Assembly (NCBI GenBank): GCA_946811695.1
Contig: OX328128.1
Span: 74,966,531-75,030,530, forward strand
DNA: 64,000 nt
Direction: 5' to 3'
From: Gonocerus acuteangulatus
Taxonomy: Eukaryota > Arthropoda > Insecta > Hemiptera > Coreidae
Within the stretch, counting starts at the first letter, position 1; each line of letters opens with the position of its first letter. The notes beneath the pieces were generated by a model. The model was not told where the DNA came from. It searched no databases and was given only the letters and a program-made list of their open reading frames with translations. Both the position numbers and the translations under genes were made by a program. This document shows positions 14,001 to 23,402 of this stretch, piece by piece.

Positions 14001-16100
14001 GTTGGGTCCTTGAAAAATATAAACTCTTAAACGACCTACAATGTGGCTTCAGGAAAGGAAGATCCACACTGGACAATTTAGTAAAATTAGATACATTCTT
14101 GCAGGAAACGTTCATAAACAGGCAACAAGCAATAGGAATATTCTTCGACATCCATAAAGCATTTGACTCTGCTTGGAGGTATGGAATAATGAAAACAATA
14201 CACTCCTGGGGATTGCGTGGAAACCTGCCTACCTTCATTAAAAATTTTCTGGAAGACAGAAGCTTCCAGGTACAAATTGGAAACACACTATCAAGATATC
14301 ATTATCAAGAGACAGGAATCCCCCAGGGTAGTGTTCTAAGCACTACACTATTTGCCATAGCCATAGGCCAAATCACAAACTGCTTAACATCTAGAGTCCA
14401 AGGACTACTATTTGTTGACGACTTCGCCATTATCTGTCGGTCAGAAAGCATATCTTACATTCAAAAAAATCTCCAGACAGCTGTTAAAAAACTGCAAACA
14501 TGGTCAGAGAAGACAGGATTCAAATTTTCCTTAGAAAAAACAAAATGTGTTTTATTTTCCAGGCGTAGAACAACCACAATCCAACCCGTCATAAAGTTAA
14601 ATGACACACCGATAACATATGCTGAACACATTAGATTTCTCGGAATAACCCTGGACACAAGATTAAAATGGAACAAACATATAACAGACTTAAAAAAACG
14701 TTCAGCCGAGAGACTCAAACTCCTAAAGGTATTAGCAAATACAAAATGGGGGGCTGACCGAAGATCTCTATTGACTATATACAAAGCGGTGGTACTATCA
14801 AAAATTGATTACGCTAGTATAATATATGGATCGGCTAGACTCCGTGAGTTAAAGAAACTAGACGCCATTCACCACGAGGGGATCAGAATAGCCACAGGAG
14901 CTTTCCGCTCTAGCCCAACTCTAAGCTTATGTGCTGATGCAGGTATACCCCCTCTAACCTTCAGAAGACAACAGCTCGCAGCCCGGGTACATGTCAAATC
15001 TAGTAATACAACCAACGCATCCGACATATCCATATGAGTTCAACAGAAAATACAACCGAAAATTCGAAACCAATCCTTCATCCACAAAGCCAATAGGAAT
15101 TAGAAATAACCAAATAACAGACTTTTTACTTCAAAACAATACGAACCTACCGCCACCCATATGCGTCCCACCGTGGACCATAAAACAACCGCAAATAAAC
15201 ACGGAACTCACAAAAATAATAACAAAAGCTAAAGGGAAAATACCAGTACACGAAGCAAAATATAAATTTAAAGAAATTATAGGAAAAAAGAATCATGCCA
15301 GAGTAATATACACCGATGGATCAAAAATTGCTGACTCCACATCATGCGCCATATTTAATGGAGAAAACACCACGAAACGCAAGCTGAATAAACTCTGCAA
15401 CATCCATTCTGCTGAACTCACAGCCATAGCCCTAGCTCTACACCAAAACTTAGAGTCAACACAAACCGACATCGTCATCTCCACAGACTCCTTAAGTGCA
15501 CTCCACAGCCTGCAGGACATTTACTCAAATAATTTACTAGTGCAAAAAATACAAACTTACCTTCATACAGATGAAATGCAAGGAAACACAATAATGTTCA
15601 TATGGACACCCAGCCATATAGGTATAGAGGGGAATGAGATGGTGGATATGGCTGCAAAAGAGGCACACAACCTAAGTGAAATCACGCCAACCTTATTGAC
15701 GGGAAATGAGCTATTCCTACCACTAAAAAGAAGAATAAAAGTAAACTGGGAAAATATGTGGAATGAAGTAGAAGGTAATAAACTAAAATACATAAAAACC
15801 TCAGTAGACACCTGGCACTCCTCGTCGAGGGAAAATAGAAGAGAGGAGGTAGTCATAACAAGAATGAGGATCGGACACACAAAAATCTCACATGGATATT
15901 TAATGGGAAGAGAGCAACCTCAAAAATACCCAAGATGTAATGAACCCTTTACAATAAAGCATTTAATATCCGAATGCCACCAATTCAGAGTAGAATTAAA
16001 CGAATTGAATATTGAGACATAAGAGAGGCATTAGCAGACAATGCAAATATGCTGGATAAAATAATAAGTTTTCTAAAAAAAGTTGAATTATACAAAGAAA

Positions 16101-16166
<66 letters not shown>

Positions 16167-16241
16167 TATATATATACAAAAAGTAAATAAATAAATAAAA
16201 AAAAGAATAAGGAATAATTAAAAAAAAAATTATATGTGTGC

Positions 16242-16285
<44 letters not shown>

Positions 16286-17724
16286 GTGTGAATATCTAAA
16301 GAAATACAATTCATTCAAATAGAAGTTTCTATACTAGTAAAAAAAAAAAAAAAAAATAAAAAAAAAAATAAATAAATAAATAAAAAAATAAAAATAAAAA
16401 ATAAAGCAAGAAAATAAATAATAACTGTAAACCATAAGTATATGTTTTCCGAGAAAATAAAAACGTGAGTGTGACATAAATGAGATCGGGCAATGATGCT
16501 CTGAAAGCTGTTTGCCCTAAAGCCCAATCCATCCATCCATCCATCCTTAAAAAAAATTTATTTGTGTATAAGTGTAGCGTTATTGGGATTAGAATAAAAT
16601 ATTTTATTAACAGACATGAAATGGTTCGGAATCTTCGTATATTGTCCTTATTTTTTTTTTTTTTATTTCTTTTATGGTGCATCGAAATCTGAGCCATTAG
16701 CACCATTTTTTCCTAATGAGCTTATATAATACTTAGATTTAGCTAGCGACAATATTTTACACCGCAATTAAAGTGACTTGCTCTTCTTACAAATATAATA
16801 TTTTTATTATAATATAAACATAATACATTAATTTGTCTGAAAAAAAAGTCCAACCCGCAGGAACTGCATCATCTTAGCGCGGTTCCGTTCTTATCTCGAG
16901 TGCGATTAGTGAAGGAATATAGCAGCTATCGGTAGGTATTAGCACCATTTTTCCCCCTTAATATCTTCCAAACAGTTAAGAAATCGTGGGAAGTACGATG
17001 TAACCATTCAAAAGCTTACTAAATTCTCTACAAAAAAGATTCTGAAGCAAATTTCGATGGGGCAATATCAGTCGGAGAAGTAAGTGCTTAAAACTACGAA
17101 AGTGTTAGATTTGTTATTTTAAACGGGTTTTTGTCACTGTTTACCTCACTTTTGTTTTTTAAGTTTATTTAACGGTGGAATGAGTATTTCATTAAAGCTG
17201 AGAAAATAAGAATCATATTGGTAATAGAGTTTTCCTAGAGTGAGCGTCGCGATGATGGGAGAGTCCCATCCGCTTAGAAAACTGTCAGTTTCCATATTAA
17301 GCTTTAAGCTTCCTTCTCTTTAAGATTTTATTTTATACTTTTAACGAAAGATCAAAACCTACCGATAGCTGATACTATTCCTTTACTAATCGCACTTCGG
17401 ATAAGAACGGAACCGCGCTAAGATGATGCAGTTCCTGCGAATCGGACTTTTATGATTTGGCGTTAAAAAATACATACAAAACCCAAATTTCCACCCTTCG
17501 ACCACCAATCCCCATTATTTGATAGCGATATTAGCACTTAATTTATTTTCAACCTTAGTGGTCGATAACTGATCAATTATCACTCGATCAGTTATCCCCA
17601 CCAGGTGTCTACCGGTGTCACTTCCCACAGATTTGCATTTTATATATGTTAGTTATTTTTTATTTGACTACCAAAATATTCACTAAAAATCATTTTTATG
17701 GCAAAACAACGTTTGCCGTGCCAG

Positions 17725-17790
<66 letters not shown>

Positions 17791-17963
17791 GTCTAGTCAT
17801 TCTTACCAGTCCTGCAGTGTACTATTTCTTGTGACTTAGCGATCCAGTCCCTCATAGCGTCTAAGGACTGCTTCTTAATAAGTTCATCTTCCCTGAGATC
17901 GTCTTTAGCTAGTTTTTGGACGGATTCCGGGAGAGCAACACCATAGTCATCGCAATCTGGCAT
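1980..17963 (-). CDS. CRAL-TRIO lipid-transfer protein, complete spliced gene (7 coding exons)
   Basis: Spliced minus-strand CDS: 17963-17807, 9985-9826, 5898-5738, 5408-5314, 5123-5007, 3928-3835, 2134-1980. All introns are GT-AG and phases agree, giving 312 residues plus TAA, the usual length for this family. A CRAL-TRIO N-terminal helical region spans about residues 40-100 (DAAFLLRFLRTRKYSV, then LAIRQIYGSWFRNLD). The lipid-binding domain follows at about 105-255 (PLPERDDFGRKVIF, YDESGLGMAHLS, LNEKLKKRIS and the hallmark ILPKEYGG). The C-terminal tail is charged and probably helical. Known family members are cytosolic carriers of hydrophobic ligands such as tocopherol, retinaldehyde or phosphoinositides; the ligand here cannot be read from sequence. 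The ATG was chosen because it sits 2 nt after an acceptor and fits family N-termini, so 5'UTR exons should lie upstream. The largest intron, about 7.8 kb, holds an antisense LINE. Confidence 0.9.
2650..3383. mobile_element. TIR element filled by a 65/72-bp minisatellite
   Basis: Inverted ends AGGGTGAAAACAAAGTGG (2650) and CCACTATGTTTTCACCCT (to 3383) extend for about 44 bp with one or two mismatches, flanked by TA on both sides. The interior is ten tandem units starting near 2744, alternating 72 and 65 bp by presence or absence of 'ctaccct', then three 72-bp units. It lies in the last intron of the CRAL-TRIO gene. TA duplications suggest the Tc1/mariner type, but no transposase is present. 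Confidence 0.75.
2707..3376. repeat. 65/72-bp minisatellite, about 10 units
   Basis: Anchors 'atgttttggc' occur at 2744, 2816, 2881, 2953, 3018, 3090, 3155, 3227 and 3299, with a diverged end at 3371. The higher-order pattern is 72+65 repeated three times, then 72, 72, 72. Long open frames across it are an effect of the repeat. Confidence 0.9.
3835..3928 (-). CDS. CRAL-TRIO gene, coding exon 6
   Basis: Encodes IHKSVEDLHNTVKKEILP followed by KEYGGT, the diagnostic end of the CRAL-TRIO domain (L...LP.EYGG). Ends in phase 1 at gtaaga. Confidence 0.93.
4873..4923. repeat. (TA)n
   Basis: TA tract after (TAC)4, about 85 nt downstream of the CRAL-TRIO exon 5 donor in the intron. Confidence 0.97.
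5007..5123 (-). CDS. CRAL-TRIO gene, coding exon 5
   Basis: Exactly 39 codons, from NSLPMRHKSSHFLNLPP to LLNEKLKKRIS. This is the family's 'P.R....H.IN.P..F......PFL..K.R.RI' segment, which lines the lipid pocket. Acceptor ttttcag, donor gtaagt. Confidence 0.92.
5314..5408 (-). CDS. CRAL-TRIO gene, coding exon 4
   Basis: Encodes GYTQIYDESGLGMAHLS through NIIRCIQ. This matches the family's 'I.D..GL...H' strand. Acceptor tctag, donor gtacat, phase 0 end. Confidence 0.9.
5738..5898 (-). CDS. CRAL-TRIO gene, coding exon 3
   Basis: Encodes YVFPLPERDDFGRKVIF through LLDEEDSQVT, the first strand and helix of the lipid-binding domain. Acceptor cctcag and donor gtagga; ends in phase 1. Confidence 0.92.
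6070..6180 (+). repeat. Single arm of the 16845-family MITE
   Basis: 'aaaagtccgactcgcaagaactgc' followed by 'atcttagcgcggttccgctc' matches the left arm at 16845. No opposite arm was found nearby. It lies in an intron of the CRAL-TRIO gene. Confidence 0.6.
7240..7600 (+). repeat. Family R fragment
   Basis: 'acgtaagcgttacgattttt', 'ggttaagaggcttgacc' and 'caaatttcatcaaaatcgg' match family R up to a short (TA)n. The terminal hairpin is missing. Confidence 0.65.
8150..8235 (+). repeat. Short duplicated block
   Basis: 'gaacaggcaacgctgcttgt' and 'gaacaggcaacactgcatgt', each followed by 'ttggactacggttt', lie about 48 bp apart. Two copies; no gene recognised around them. Confidence 0.6.
8541..8572. 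repeat. Poly(T)
   Basis: T-run of about 32 nt. No SINE or LINE body was recognised next to it. Confidence 0.9.
8870..8937. repeat. (TA)n abutting mariner
   Basis: TA tract at the mariner left end; mariners insert at TA. Confidence 0.97.
8937..9805 (-). mobile_element. Mariner-family DNA transposon with internal deletion
   Basis: Inverted ends share 'AAAGTCCTGTCGTTTT' (left 8950-8968) with 'AAAACGACAGGACGTTTT' (right 9778-9796). Total length is about 870 bp, against about 1.3 kb for intact mariners. A (TA)n tract abuts the left end. It lies within an intron of the CRAL-TRIO gene, and its right end is about 20 nt from the exon 2 splice donor. Confidence 0.8.
8950..9735 (-). pseudogene. Mariner transposase pseudogene lacking most of the catalytic core
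   Basis: Minus-strand fragments: helix-turn-helix start (LETQIRSILLYKLKLGLKAS then EAARKLRQVFE), WFSKFRRGDGSL, EPRSGRPEVVDDDALED, STIRNHLHQIGKTKKLDKW and then directly LPHPPYSPDLSP. The segment with the first catalytic Asp and most of the D,D34D core is missing. The third catalytic region (YSPDLSP) and the tail are kept with frameshifts and stops, so it is inactive. Confidence 0.8.
9826..9985 (-). CDS. CRAL-TRIO gene, coding exon 2
   Basis: The split Asp codon opens DAAFLLRFLRTRKYSV, the best conserved part of the CRAL-TRIO N-terminal domain, and the exon ends LEALIDS-G in phase 2 at gtaagt. The end of a mariner element lies about 20 nt downstream of this donor. Confidence 0.92.
10866..11352 (-). 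mobile_element. Family R repeat, second full copy
   Basis: The complement of 890-1363: hairpin at 10871-10907, (TA)n at 11010-11067, then 'gtccgattgtgatgaaatttg' and 'aatcgtaacgcttacg'. It lies in the first coding intron of the CRAL-TRIO gene. Confidence 0.78.
11010..11067. repeat. (TA)n inside family R
   Basis: TA tract in the inverted family R copy. Confidence 0.97.
11374..12075 (+). repeat. 351-bp tandem duplication
   Basis: 'ggtacttagaatcatgggat' occurs at 11375 and 11726, and the 'gaaataagtgcttaaaa' ends match in both units. Related single pieces occur at 16960-17110 and 57580-57730. Confidence 0.8.
12659..15037 (+). pseudogene. LINE endonuclease and reverse transcriptase reading frame
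   Basis: The reading frame is open upstream of 12749 to about 12632. Endonuclease motifs are FLGDMNAHSKYWGS, the Thr-containing LNTGEPTFLS and the SDHFPI catalytic His box. Reverse transcriptase motifs follow: RPVSLTNCLCKILERIV, GFRKGRSTLDNL, FFDIHKAFDSAW, GIPQGSVLS and the catalytic FVDDFA box (usually YADD or FVDD in LINEs), then FLGITLDTRLKW. The frame is lost near 14990-15037, where the RNase H part continues in another phase, so one indel has broken ORF2. Confidence 0.87.
14991..16022 (+). pseudogene. LINE RNase H domain and C-terminal Cys/His motif
   Basis: Reads on from the reverse transcriptase in a shifted frame. RNase H catalytic landmarks are VIYTDGSKI (Asp), HSAELTAIALAL (Glu), STDSLSAL (Asp) and WTPSHIGIEGNEMVDMAAKE (His, Asp). 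The tail RCNEPFTIKHLISEC fits the C-x-H-C cluster found at the end of I and jockey ORF2 proteins. Confidence 0.87.
16249..16282. repeat. (TA)n
   Basis: TA tract about 85 bp downstream of the LINE poly(A). The region between (16165-16400) is A-rich. Confidence 0.95.
16845..17452. mobile_element. MITE with about 95-bp terminal inverted repeats ('gcaggaactgcatcatcttagcg' family)
   Basis: The left arm 16845-16946 and right arm 17361-17452 are inverted copies (GCGCGGTTCCGTTCTTATC versus its complement). The centre (16960-17110) holds a unit also seen at 11500-11700, 11870-12060 and 57580-57730. Single arms of the same family occur at 6070-6130, 8361-8420, 29092-29240, 30700-30790, 44800-45010 and 57740-57770, so it is one of the commonest repeats here. 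Confidence 0.75.
17727..17787. repeat. (TA)n next to a splice donor
   Basis: Begins about 19 nt past the donor of CRAL-TRIO exon 1, in the transcript direction. Confidence 0.97.
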
Positions 17964-17965
17964 CT
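17807..17965 (-). CDS. CRAL-TRIO gene, coding exon 1
   Basis: Acceptor ttcag precedes position 17965, and ATG lies at 17963-17961. It encodes MPDCDDYGVALPESVQ and the start of the CRAL-TRIO N-terminal helices, ending in phase 1 at a gtaaga donor. A (TA)n tract begins about 19 nt past this donor, inside the intron. Confidence 0.85.
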
Positions 17966-19022
17966 CTGAAACATTTATTAAATTTCTCAAAATTATAAAT
18001 TATCAATAATTAATGTATTTGAAATATTTGAGGAGTTGATAATGGCTGTGGTGTGAGTCAAAATGTTATCTACAGTTGATTTTGGAATTGTAGCTACTCA
18101 GGAAAGGAATTTCCGTCAAAATTTCCTTGAAGCACATTCTAACAACATTCCCCAAATAAAGTTATATCAAAACAGAGGCGCTCCTAGTGGTATTCCAATA
18201 TATTCGAACTAGGTACAAGAACAGACACGCACATAGATGACACATTTCATGTTTTTACGAATACAAACAGTGTTTCCAAGGGTGGATTCTACTTGTTAAT
18301 GAACTTAGCTTTTTGGTTGCTTGAAATTCGGATGTGCGGCTTCATTTCATTGAGGGTGAAATATTCAGGGGCTGCGCTAGCAGTGGGGGCATGGTGGGCA
18401 ATTGGTCAGGGGCCCGTGGTCTCAGGGGGCCCGGCATCATTTTTTTGCTCGCTATATAATTAGAAATAACAAAATTATATATATCTAGGTACTAGATGAA
18501 TAACCATCATTCATCAAGGCAGATGAGTAGTTATTTTATTTCGTTAAATAATCTGTCATCAAAATTAATGCTATTACACAATTTTGTGCAGTTTATTATA
18601 GGACGGTTTCCGTCATACTATTATTATTAAGTTATTCGTCAATTGTTAAGTAATCAAAGAGTAATGTTTCTTGACACTGGGGCTCTCTGGACCAGCGTCA
18701 AGATACAAATAACCTAGAGATAACCCGTTATCTATAGGTTACCAGTAACAGCAGTTTAAACAGTACAGGTTCAAATTCGTTCACAATAATAAATGGACGT
18801 TAACATTTAAAAATTATGTTTCCAAGAAAACCCATTATATTTGTGACCATTACCAAAAGTGTTCTGACTGGGGATTCTGATGGTTGTAGAGGCTGTGCAA
18901 GGGTTCGGGATATTATTACCTCTGATGGACCATCAGGTATAGCGTAAACTCTATGAGGGACCAAATCACAGTTTATTTCCAATAATTCAAGGTCTGCCAT
19001 CATAGTTGAAATTAAACGCAAA

Positions 19023-19129
19023 TACAAATAATATTAACTATTTATTTATAGTTAATATTAACTATTTCTTTATAGTTAATATTAACTATTTATTTATAGT
19101 TAATATTAACTATTTATTTATAGTTAATA
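19023..19129 (+). repeat. 24-bp tandem repeat with palindromic core, about 4 copies
   Basis: Unit 'tatttatttatagttaatattaac', containing the palindrome GTTAATATTAAC. It ends exactly at the Helitron 3' terminus (19130). Confidence 0.85.
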
Positions 19130-19429
19130 CTAGCTGACCCGGCGAACTTCGTACCGCCTAACAGAGGATTCTTTAATTTTTTTTTTAAATACTTATTCTG
19201 CTATTTGGGACACCGGGTCATCAACTAAGATAAAAAAAAGAAAAAAGAAACATAATACGTCAACAATCACATTATGTCAAAGAATAAAAATTATAAAACA
19301 CTTAAAATTCTTTTAATAGTCACTAAAAAATCACAATGAAAATTACAATTTCAGATTTCTTCTTATACCTACTTATTATATTTCATTTTATTTTTACTTA
19401 TTCTAAATTAAGTTTCATTTTTATTGTAG

Positions 19430-19620
19430 TACTTTATGGTACACGATATGTTTTGTTTCATTGCCTGGCGCGTAAACAATTAGAGCAGATGGTTTTCCAA
19501 CACGGGAACAGGCAACATACAATTGACCATGCGAGAAACATGGGTATTCTAGATTAAGACCACAAACACTTAATGACTGCCCTGGGATTTGTTTATAGTC
19601 AAGCTGAGTTCATAGGTACA
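19430..19620 (-). pseudogene. Helitron helicase C-terminal remnant
   Basis: The minus strand encodes INKSQG and then, past small lesions, HVSHGQLYVACSRVGKPSAL and IVYAPGNETKHIVYHK. 'SHGQLYVACSRV' is the motif VI region of the PIF1-like helicase domain of insect Helitrons. The rest of the helicase is absent. Confidence 0.75.
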
Positions 19621-20184
19621 ATAGCAACACAGTTGTTGGTACTGTAATCAATTGACAGCAGCTCGATTCAAACTTGCACCATTATTAGTCGAATGTCGCG
19701 CTTCACGGGTCTGTCTTAACCGAATTCTTCCACGTTCATTGCGATCTACGTACGATTAAAAATTGATAATTAATTTGATTAATTGCATTTCGGGTTCTTC
19801 TGCATAAATATGTCCGCCGTCTTATAGGAGGCATATTTAGTAAGACGCAAAGACACAACACATTTGTAATATTATAGATGCACAGGAAAGAGACGTTTAC
19901 ATTTCAAGTGACATTTTACCACAGATAATTTACATTTTACCTTAGACAATTAGTTTTTGAGTAACGTTACCATCGTATAAATATACGATGGTATATTTCC
20001 CCTCCACTAACACTTAAACTTTATGGTATGGTATTAAAGTTCTAATTGACCTTTAAGTATTATTACGAATCTTTTGTATGGGAATATAGAAAAGTGGAGT
20101 CTTTTTTACTTCGTTAACGCAAATATAAATTAATTTTAATTGCATTATTAACATGTGATTCTATTGTCACCTAGTGATTACGTG

Positions 20185-21603
20185 TCCTTATTTATTTAAA
20201 TTTTAACGTCCATTATTATTCAATACGAATTTTAGGACGGGTAATCTATAGGTTACCACCCTTTCTAGACAGGATAGGGCTGATGCCTTTCCTTTTAGCA
20301 CTTTCCTCCGAAGGAAAGTAGCTATTGAGGTTGGACTCATGACGGAATTTTTGAAAAATTTCTTCAAATCTTTATCGATCCTACCTAGTAGACACCGAAA
20401 ATGACCCATATATATACTATATACATATACATATATATAGATATATAGATATATGTATATGTGTGTGTGTGTCTGTTAACACGATAGCGGCCAGAGTTTT
20501 TGTACTGTAATTAGCAAACGATTAAACGAGTTCGTTAACCACCAAATTCAGTCCACCGGAAGGGGGGGTTTACCCCGAACCCAAAACACTAATTTGACTA
20601 TGTCAGCCGTAATATTTGTTATATTTCAACGAAACTTGGTATTCTTAGTGGTAATATAGAGAGAAAAGTGAGATATAAAAATGAACTAAATCGATTTATT
20701 AGAAGGGGGGGTTTACTCTGGACCCACAATACCAATTCGCCACTACCAGCCGTGATTTTTGGTATATTTCGATGAAACTCGGTATTCGTAGTGGTAATCC
20801 ACAGGTAAATAACTGTTGTAAAAATAAACTAAATCGGTTCATTAGGAGGGGGGGTTTACTCCGGACCCACAATACCAATTCGCCACTACCAGCCGTGATT
20901 TTTGGTATATTTCGACGAAACTCGGTATTCGTAGTGGTAATCTACAGGTAAATATGTGTTGTAAAAATAAACTAAATCGGTTCATTAGAAGGGGGGGTTT
21001 ACTCTTGACCCAAATTCTTAATATACTCATACCGATCGTAATTTCTGCTGTATTGTAACGAAACGCGGTATTCGTCGTGGGTAACTCATGAGAAAGAAGT
21101 GTTGTAAAAATGAGCTGAATCGGTCAATCGGAAAGCGGGGGTTTAATTCGTAATATATTTCAATAGAAAAGCCCGTCAGACGTAGGTTCACAAAGCCGCC
21201 GCAAGGAGCGCTTTCTACCACTAGAGTGACTGTATCCTGTTCCTGCCTTAGATCAAAATACGATAATATGAGGTTTTTTGTATTTATTACGTAGTGTAAC
21301 AGGTACCATGTGCAAACATAACTCTGGAAGCAATTTATTAATTGATCAGTTACTCATTACAAATTTAAAATAAACTATTCATGTTTTTATTTTATTTATG
21401 TAGGATATTTTAAGCAAATTGTTCTGGAAAGCAATCTACACTACCCAAATTCTGAGGAAAGTGCTTAGTTATGCAGCTCCTGCGTGACGGACTTTTTTCT
21501 AAAGAAAAGCCACCACCCTATAGTGGGAATTGAACCCACGACCATTGGTACGGAGTGTTAAGTTCTCAAGCCTTAATACTCACGGCCACCGGGCCTCCAC
21601 ATG
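20185..21603 (-). mobile_element. tRNA-derived SINE (family S1) split by family A
   Basis: The minus-strand head 21603-21499 has a tRNA-like start (GGCCCGGTGGCCGTGAGT, A box) and GGGTTCAATTCCC (B box). The tail 20296-20185 carries AAAGGGTGGTAACCTATAG and AATTTAAATAAATAA. The two halves are separated by the family A insertion 20297-21498. The same SINE runs uninterrupted at 63418-63605, which proves the order. Confidence 0.75.
20297..21498 (+). mobile_element. Family A repeat, copy 1 (with internal 142-bp tandem units)
   Basis: Starts AGCACTTTCCTCCGAAGG, ends GCGTGACGGACTTTTTT. It contains a (TA)-rich block, 'gtctgttaacacgatagcgg', then about five units of about 142 bp, each with GGGGGGGTTTAC (20567, 20706, 20848, 20990, 21137). 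It is nearly identical in layout to 34186-35474. The classification is unknown and no coding frame is convincing. It was inserted in the A/T-rich linker of a SINE. Confidence 0.8.
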
Positions 21604-22635
21604 TTCTTATAATTACTGTTATAGTAAATTTTTGCTTGTACACAAATAACCTAATACGTCAACTGTTAAAAATTTAATTTTTCGCTCCGTAAGAACCATC
21701 CTCGTATTTCATGGAATATTATAAAAAAAGAATTATCGAAATCGGTTCAGTTGTTCTCGAGATTTGCACTTACCAACATATTTAGCGATTCATTTTTATA
21801 TAATAGACTATTTGTATTTGCGTTTAATTTCAAATAATATTATGAAACAGATACAGTACGGTAACAGCTGGCATGTTATCGTCCAAGAAACGCATGCTGC
21901 CTAGGCGTGCCTGCTCTCTTTAAGACCAACTAAAAATTGACAGACCCCCAAAAATACACTTCTTAGCGATGTGCTGGGCGATAGGTCAGTGAGTGAGTAT
22001 TCGACAAATATACAGTTGATAGTTCAAATAATTAATATTGAGAACAACCAATAGATAACTTTCTAAATTCTCTATTTATAATATATAAAGAAGCTTCCAA
22101 ATATTGTTAGTCCAAAAATTTGTAGCTTCAGGAGGTGCCAATGTACCATAGACAATACGTACATTTTCCACTCCGTTCAATTACAAATGTATTTAATTTG
22201 GTTCCAGAGTAATGTCAGTTTTAAATAGTTTTGGTAATGTTAATGGAGGGGGGGGGGGTAAGGGGCCTGTAATTCCTTGCAGAGGCCTTGGAAATATTAA
22301 TAGTTCCTTCACATTATACGGAAAAACGCTCAGATGACGCTGCCCCTGCGAGTTGTACTTTTTCTATTGCCATTCCGGAATAAACTGTAGAAAGTAGTTT
22401 TAATGGGGTCCTGAAGGAATTGTTTCTTCAAGCGGCCATTAAGGCAGATGAGTTTTCTCAAACAGTGTAGCCACTCTCACTTATGATTGGGGCAGTGTTG
22501 CCACCCCTTGCTCGTTATTATTCACCTTCACCTCCAATGGAAAGCAGGTTTGCCAACTTCAGAATGACATCTCGTTCTAACGGGGCCGTCTTAATCTCAA
22601 TCACAATCATTATACTTGCCTTCGCCAAGAAGATC

Positions 22636-23046
22636 TTATAGATGTACATGCACATTTGCATACAGATATACACTTATATACAGATATGCATGTACATATA
22701 CATATGCATACAAAAGTCCTCTGGTGAGAACTGTCTTTCCAAAATATGAAGGGTGACGGTTTCCTGGTTTAGGGAACAGGTCCATTTGTAGACTTGGTAA
22801 GCCGTAACATATTTTATAGCATAACATTGTTGCATGAATTTTGAGTTAGGTATGAGAGTTTAGGTGAATTTTTACTGGCAGATGAATAAGCAATGCAACC
22901 ATAATCCAGTAAAGATCTGGTAAAAGATCGATAGAAAGTAAGCATTATAGATCTGTCAGCTCCCCACTTTCAGTTGGCAAGGATTCTCAGTAGATTCAAG
23001 GATTTTTTGCATTTGTTGAGAATACTCTTCAATTGGGGAATCCATG
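22636..23046 (-). pseudogene. Jockey/I-type LINE reverse transcriptase relic
   Basis: Minus-strand reading gives the post-catalytic thumb signature WIPQLKSILNKCKKSLNLLR, KWGADRSIMLTFYRS and LLDYGCIAYSSASK, with one stop between. It is truncated at 23047 by an adjacent MITE. Low-complexity (TA/CA)-like sequence follows around 22640-22710. Confidence 0.6.
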
Positions 23047-23049
23047 TTA

Positions 23050-23399
23050 GGCCGCTCGTGCACTGGAACCGAAAACCTGCGAAATTAATTCGTCCGAATT
23101 CGGACGAATACGCACGAACAATCCCAACACGAGGCTCCATCATGGACCGCGTCCATTGGGCCCGTATCGTTCGTCCGAACTGGTCCGAAGTGCGAACCGA
23201 TCCCATCCTGCTGGGATTTATAGTTGCGAAAAGGTGAGAATAGTCATGGTCTGTGAGTACGAGCCATCAAGTCTACTGCAATTCGGACGAACACGGAGGC
23301 AATGGACGAGAGGCATTCGCACGAATTCGGACGAATGCCGTTCGTCCGAATTCGTTGCTTCGCAATTCGCAGCTTTTCGGTTCCAGTGGACGACCGGCC
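23050..23399. mobile_element. 350-bp GC-rich MITE, TTA duplication
   Basis: Inverted ends GGCCGCTCGTGCACTGGAAC and its near complement (GTTCCAGTGGACGACCGGCC at 23380-23399), flanked by TTA at 23047-23049 and 23400-23402. The interior is rich in 'TTCGTCCGAATTCGG' palindromes. PIF/Harbinger-like by duplication length. Reading frames through it are artefacts. Confidence 0.8.
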
Positions 23400-23402
23400 T
23401 TA

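Larger units (their letters stand above)
12659..16165 (+). mobile_element. I-type non-LTR retrotransposon with RNase H, 5' degenerate, long poly(A)
   Basis: The element runs from a decayed 5' side (an in-frame stop near 12629) through endonuclease, reverse transcriptase and RNase H to a poly(A) of about 60 nt at 16103-16164. It lies antisense in the large intron of the CRAL-TRIO gene. The RNase H domain and C-terminal Cys/His cluster place it in the I group of LINEs (I, Nimb or a relative). The long pure A tail suggests a fairly recent insertion. I saw no clear target-site duplication. Confidence 0.85.
19130..21803 (-). mobile_element. Helitron derivative carrying nested insertions
   Basis: Minus-strand 5' end TCTATTATATAAAAATGAA (from 21803) and 3' end GCCGGGTCAGCTAG at 19130, followed by T. 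This fits Helitron rules: TC start, CTRR end, no inverted termini, GC-rich stem before the end. It carries a helicase remnant (19430-19620) and a possible N-terminal ORF scrap (about 19650-19760). It is interrupted by a SINE that itself contains a family A copy (20297-21498). Without those, the element is about 1.25 kb, so it is internally deleted and non-autonomous. Confidence 0.65.

Noticed and set aside
18800..19027. Minus-strand frame MYLRLISTMMADLELLEIN..., a possible upstream exon of the CRAL-TRIO gene
   Set aside because: No family resemblance and no clear donor in phase. It overlaps the palindromic flank of the Helitron. It could be an untranslated exon, but nothing supports it.
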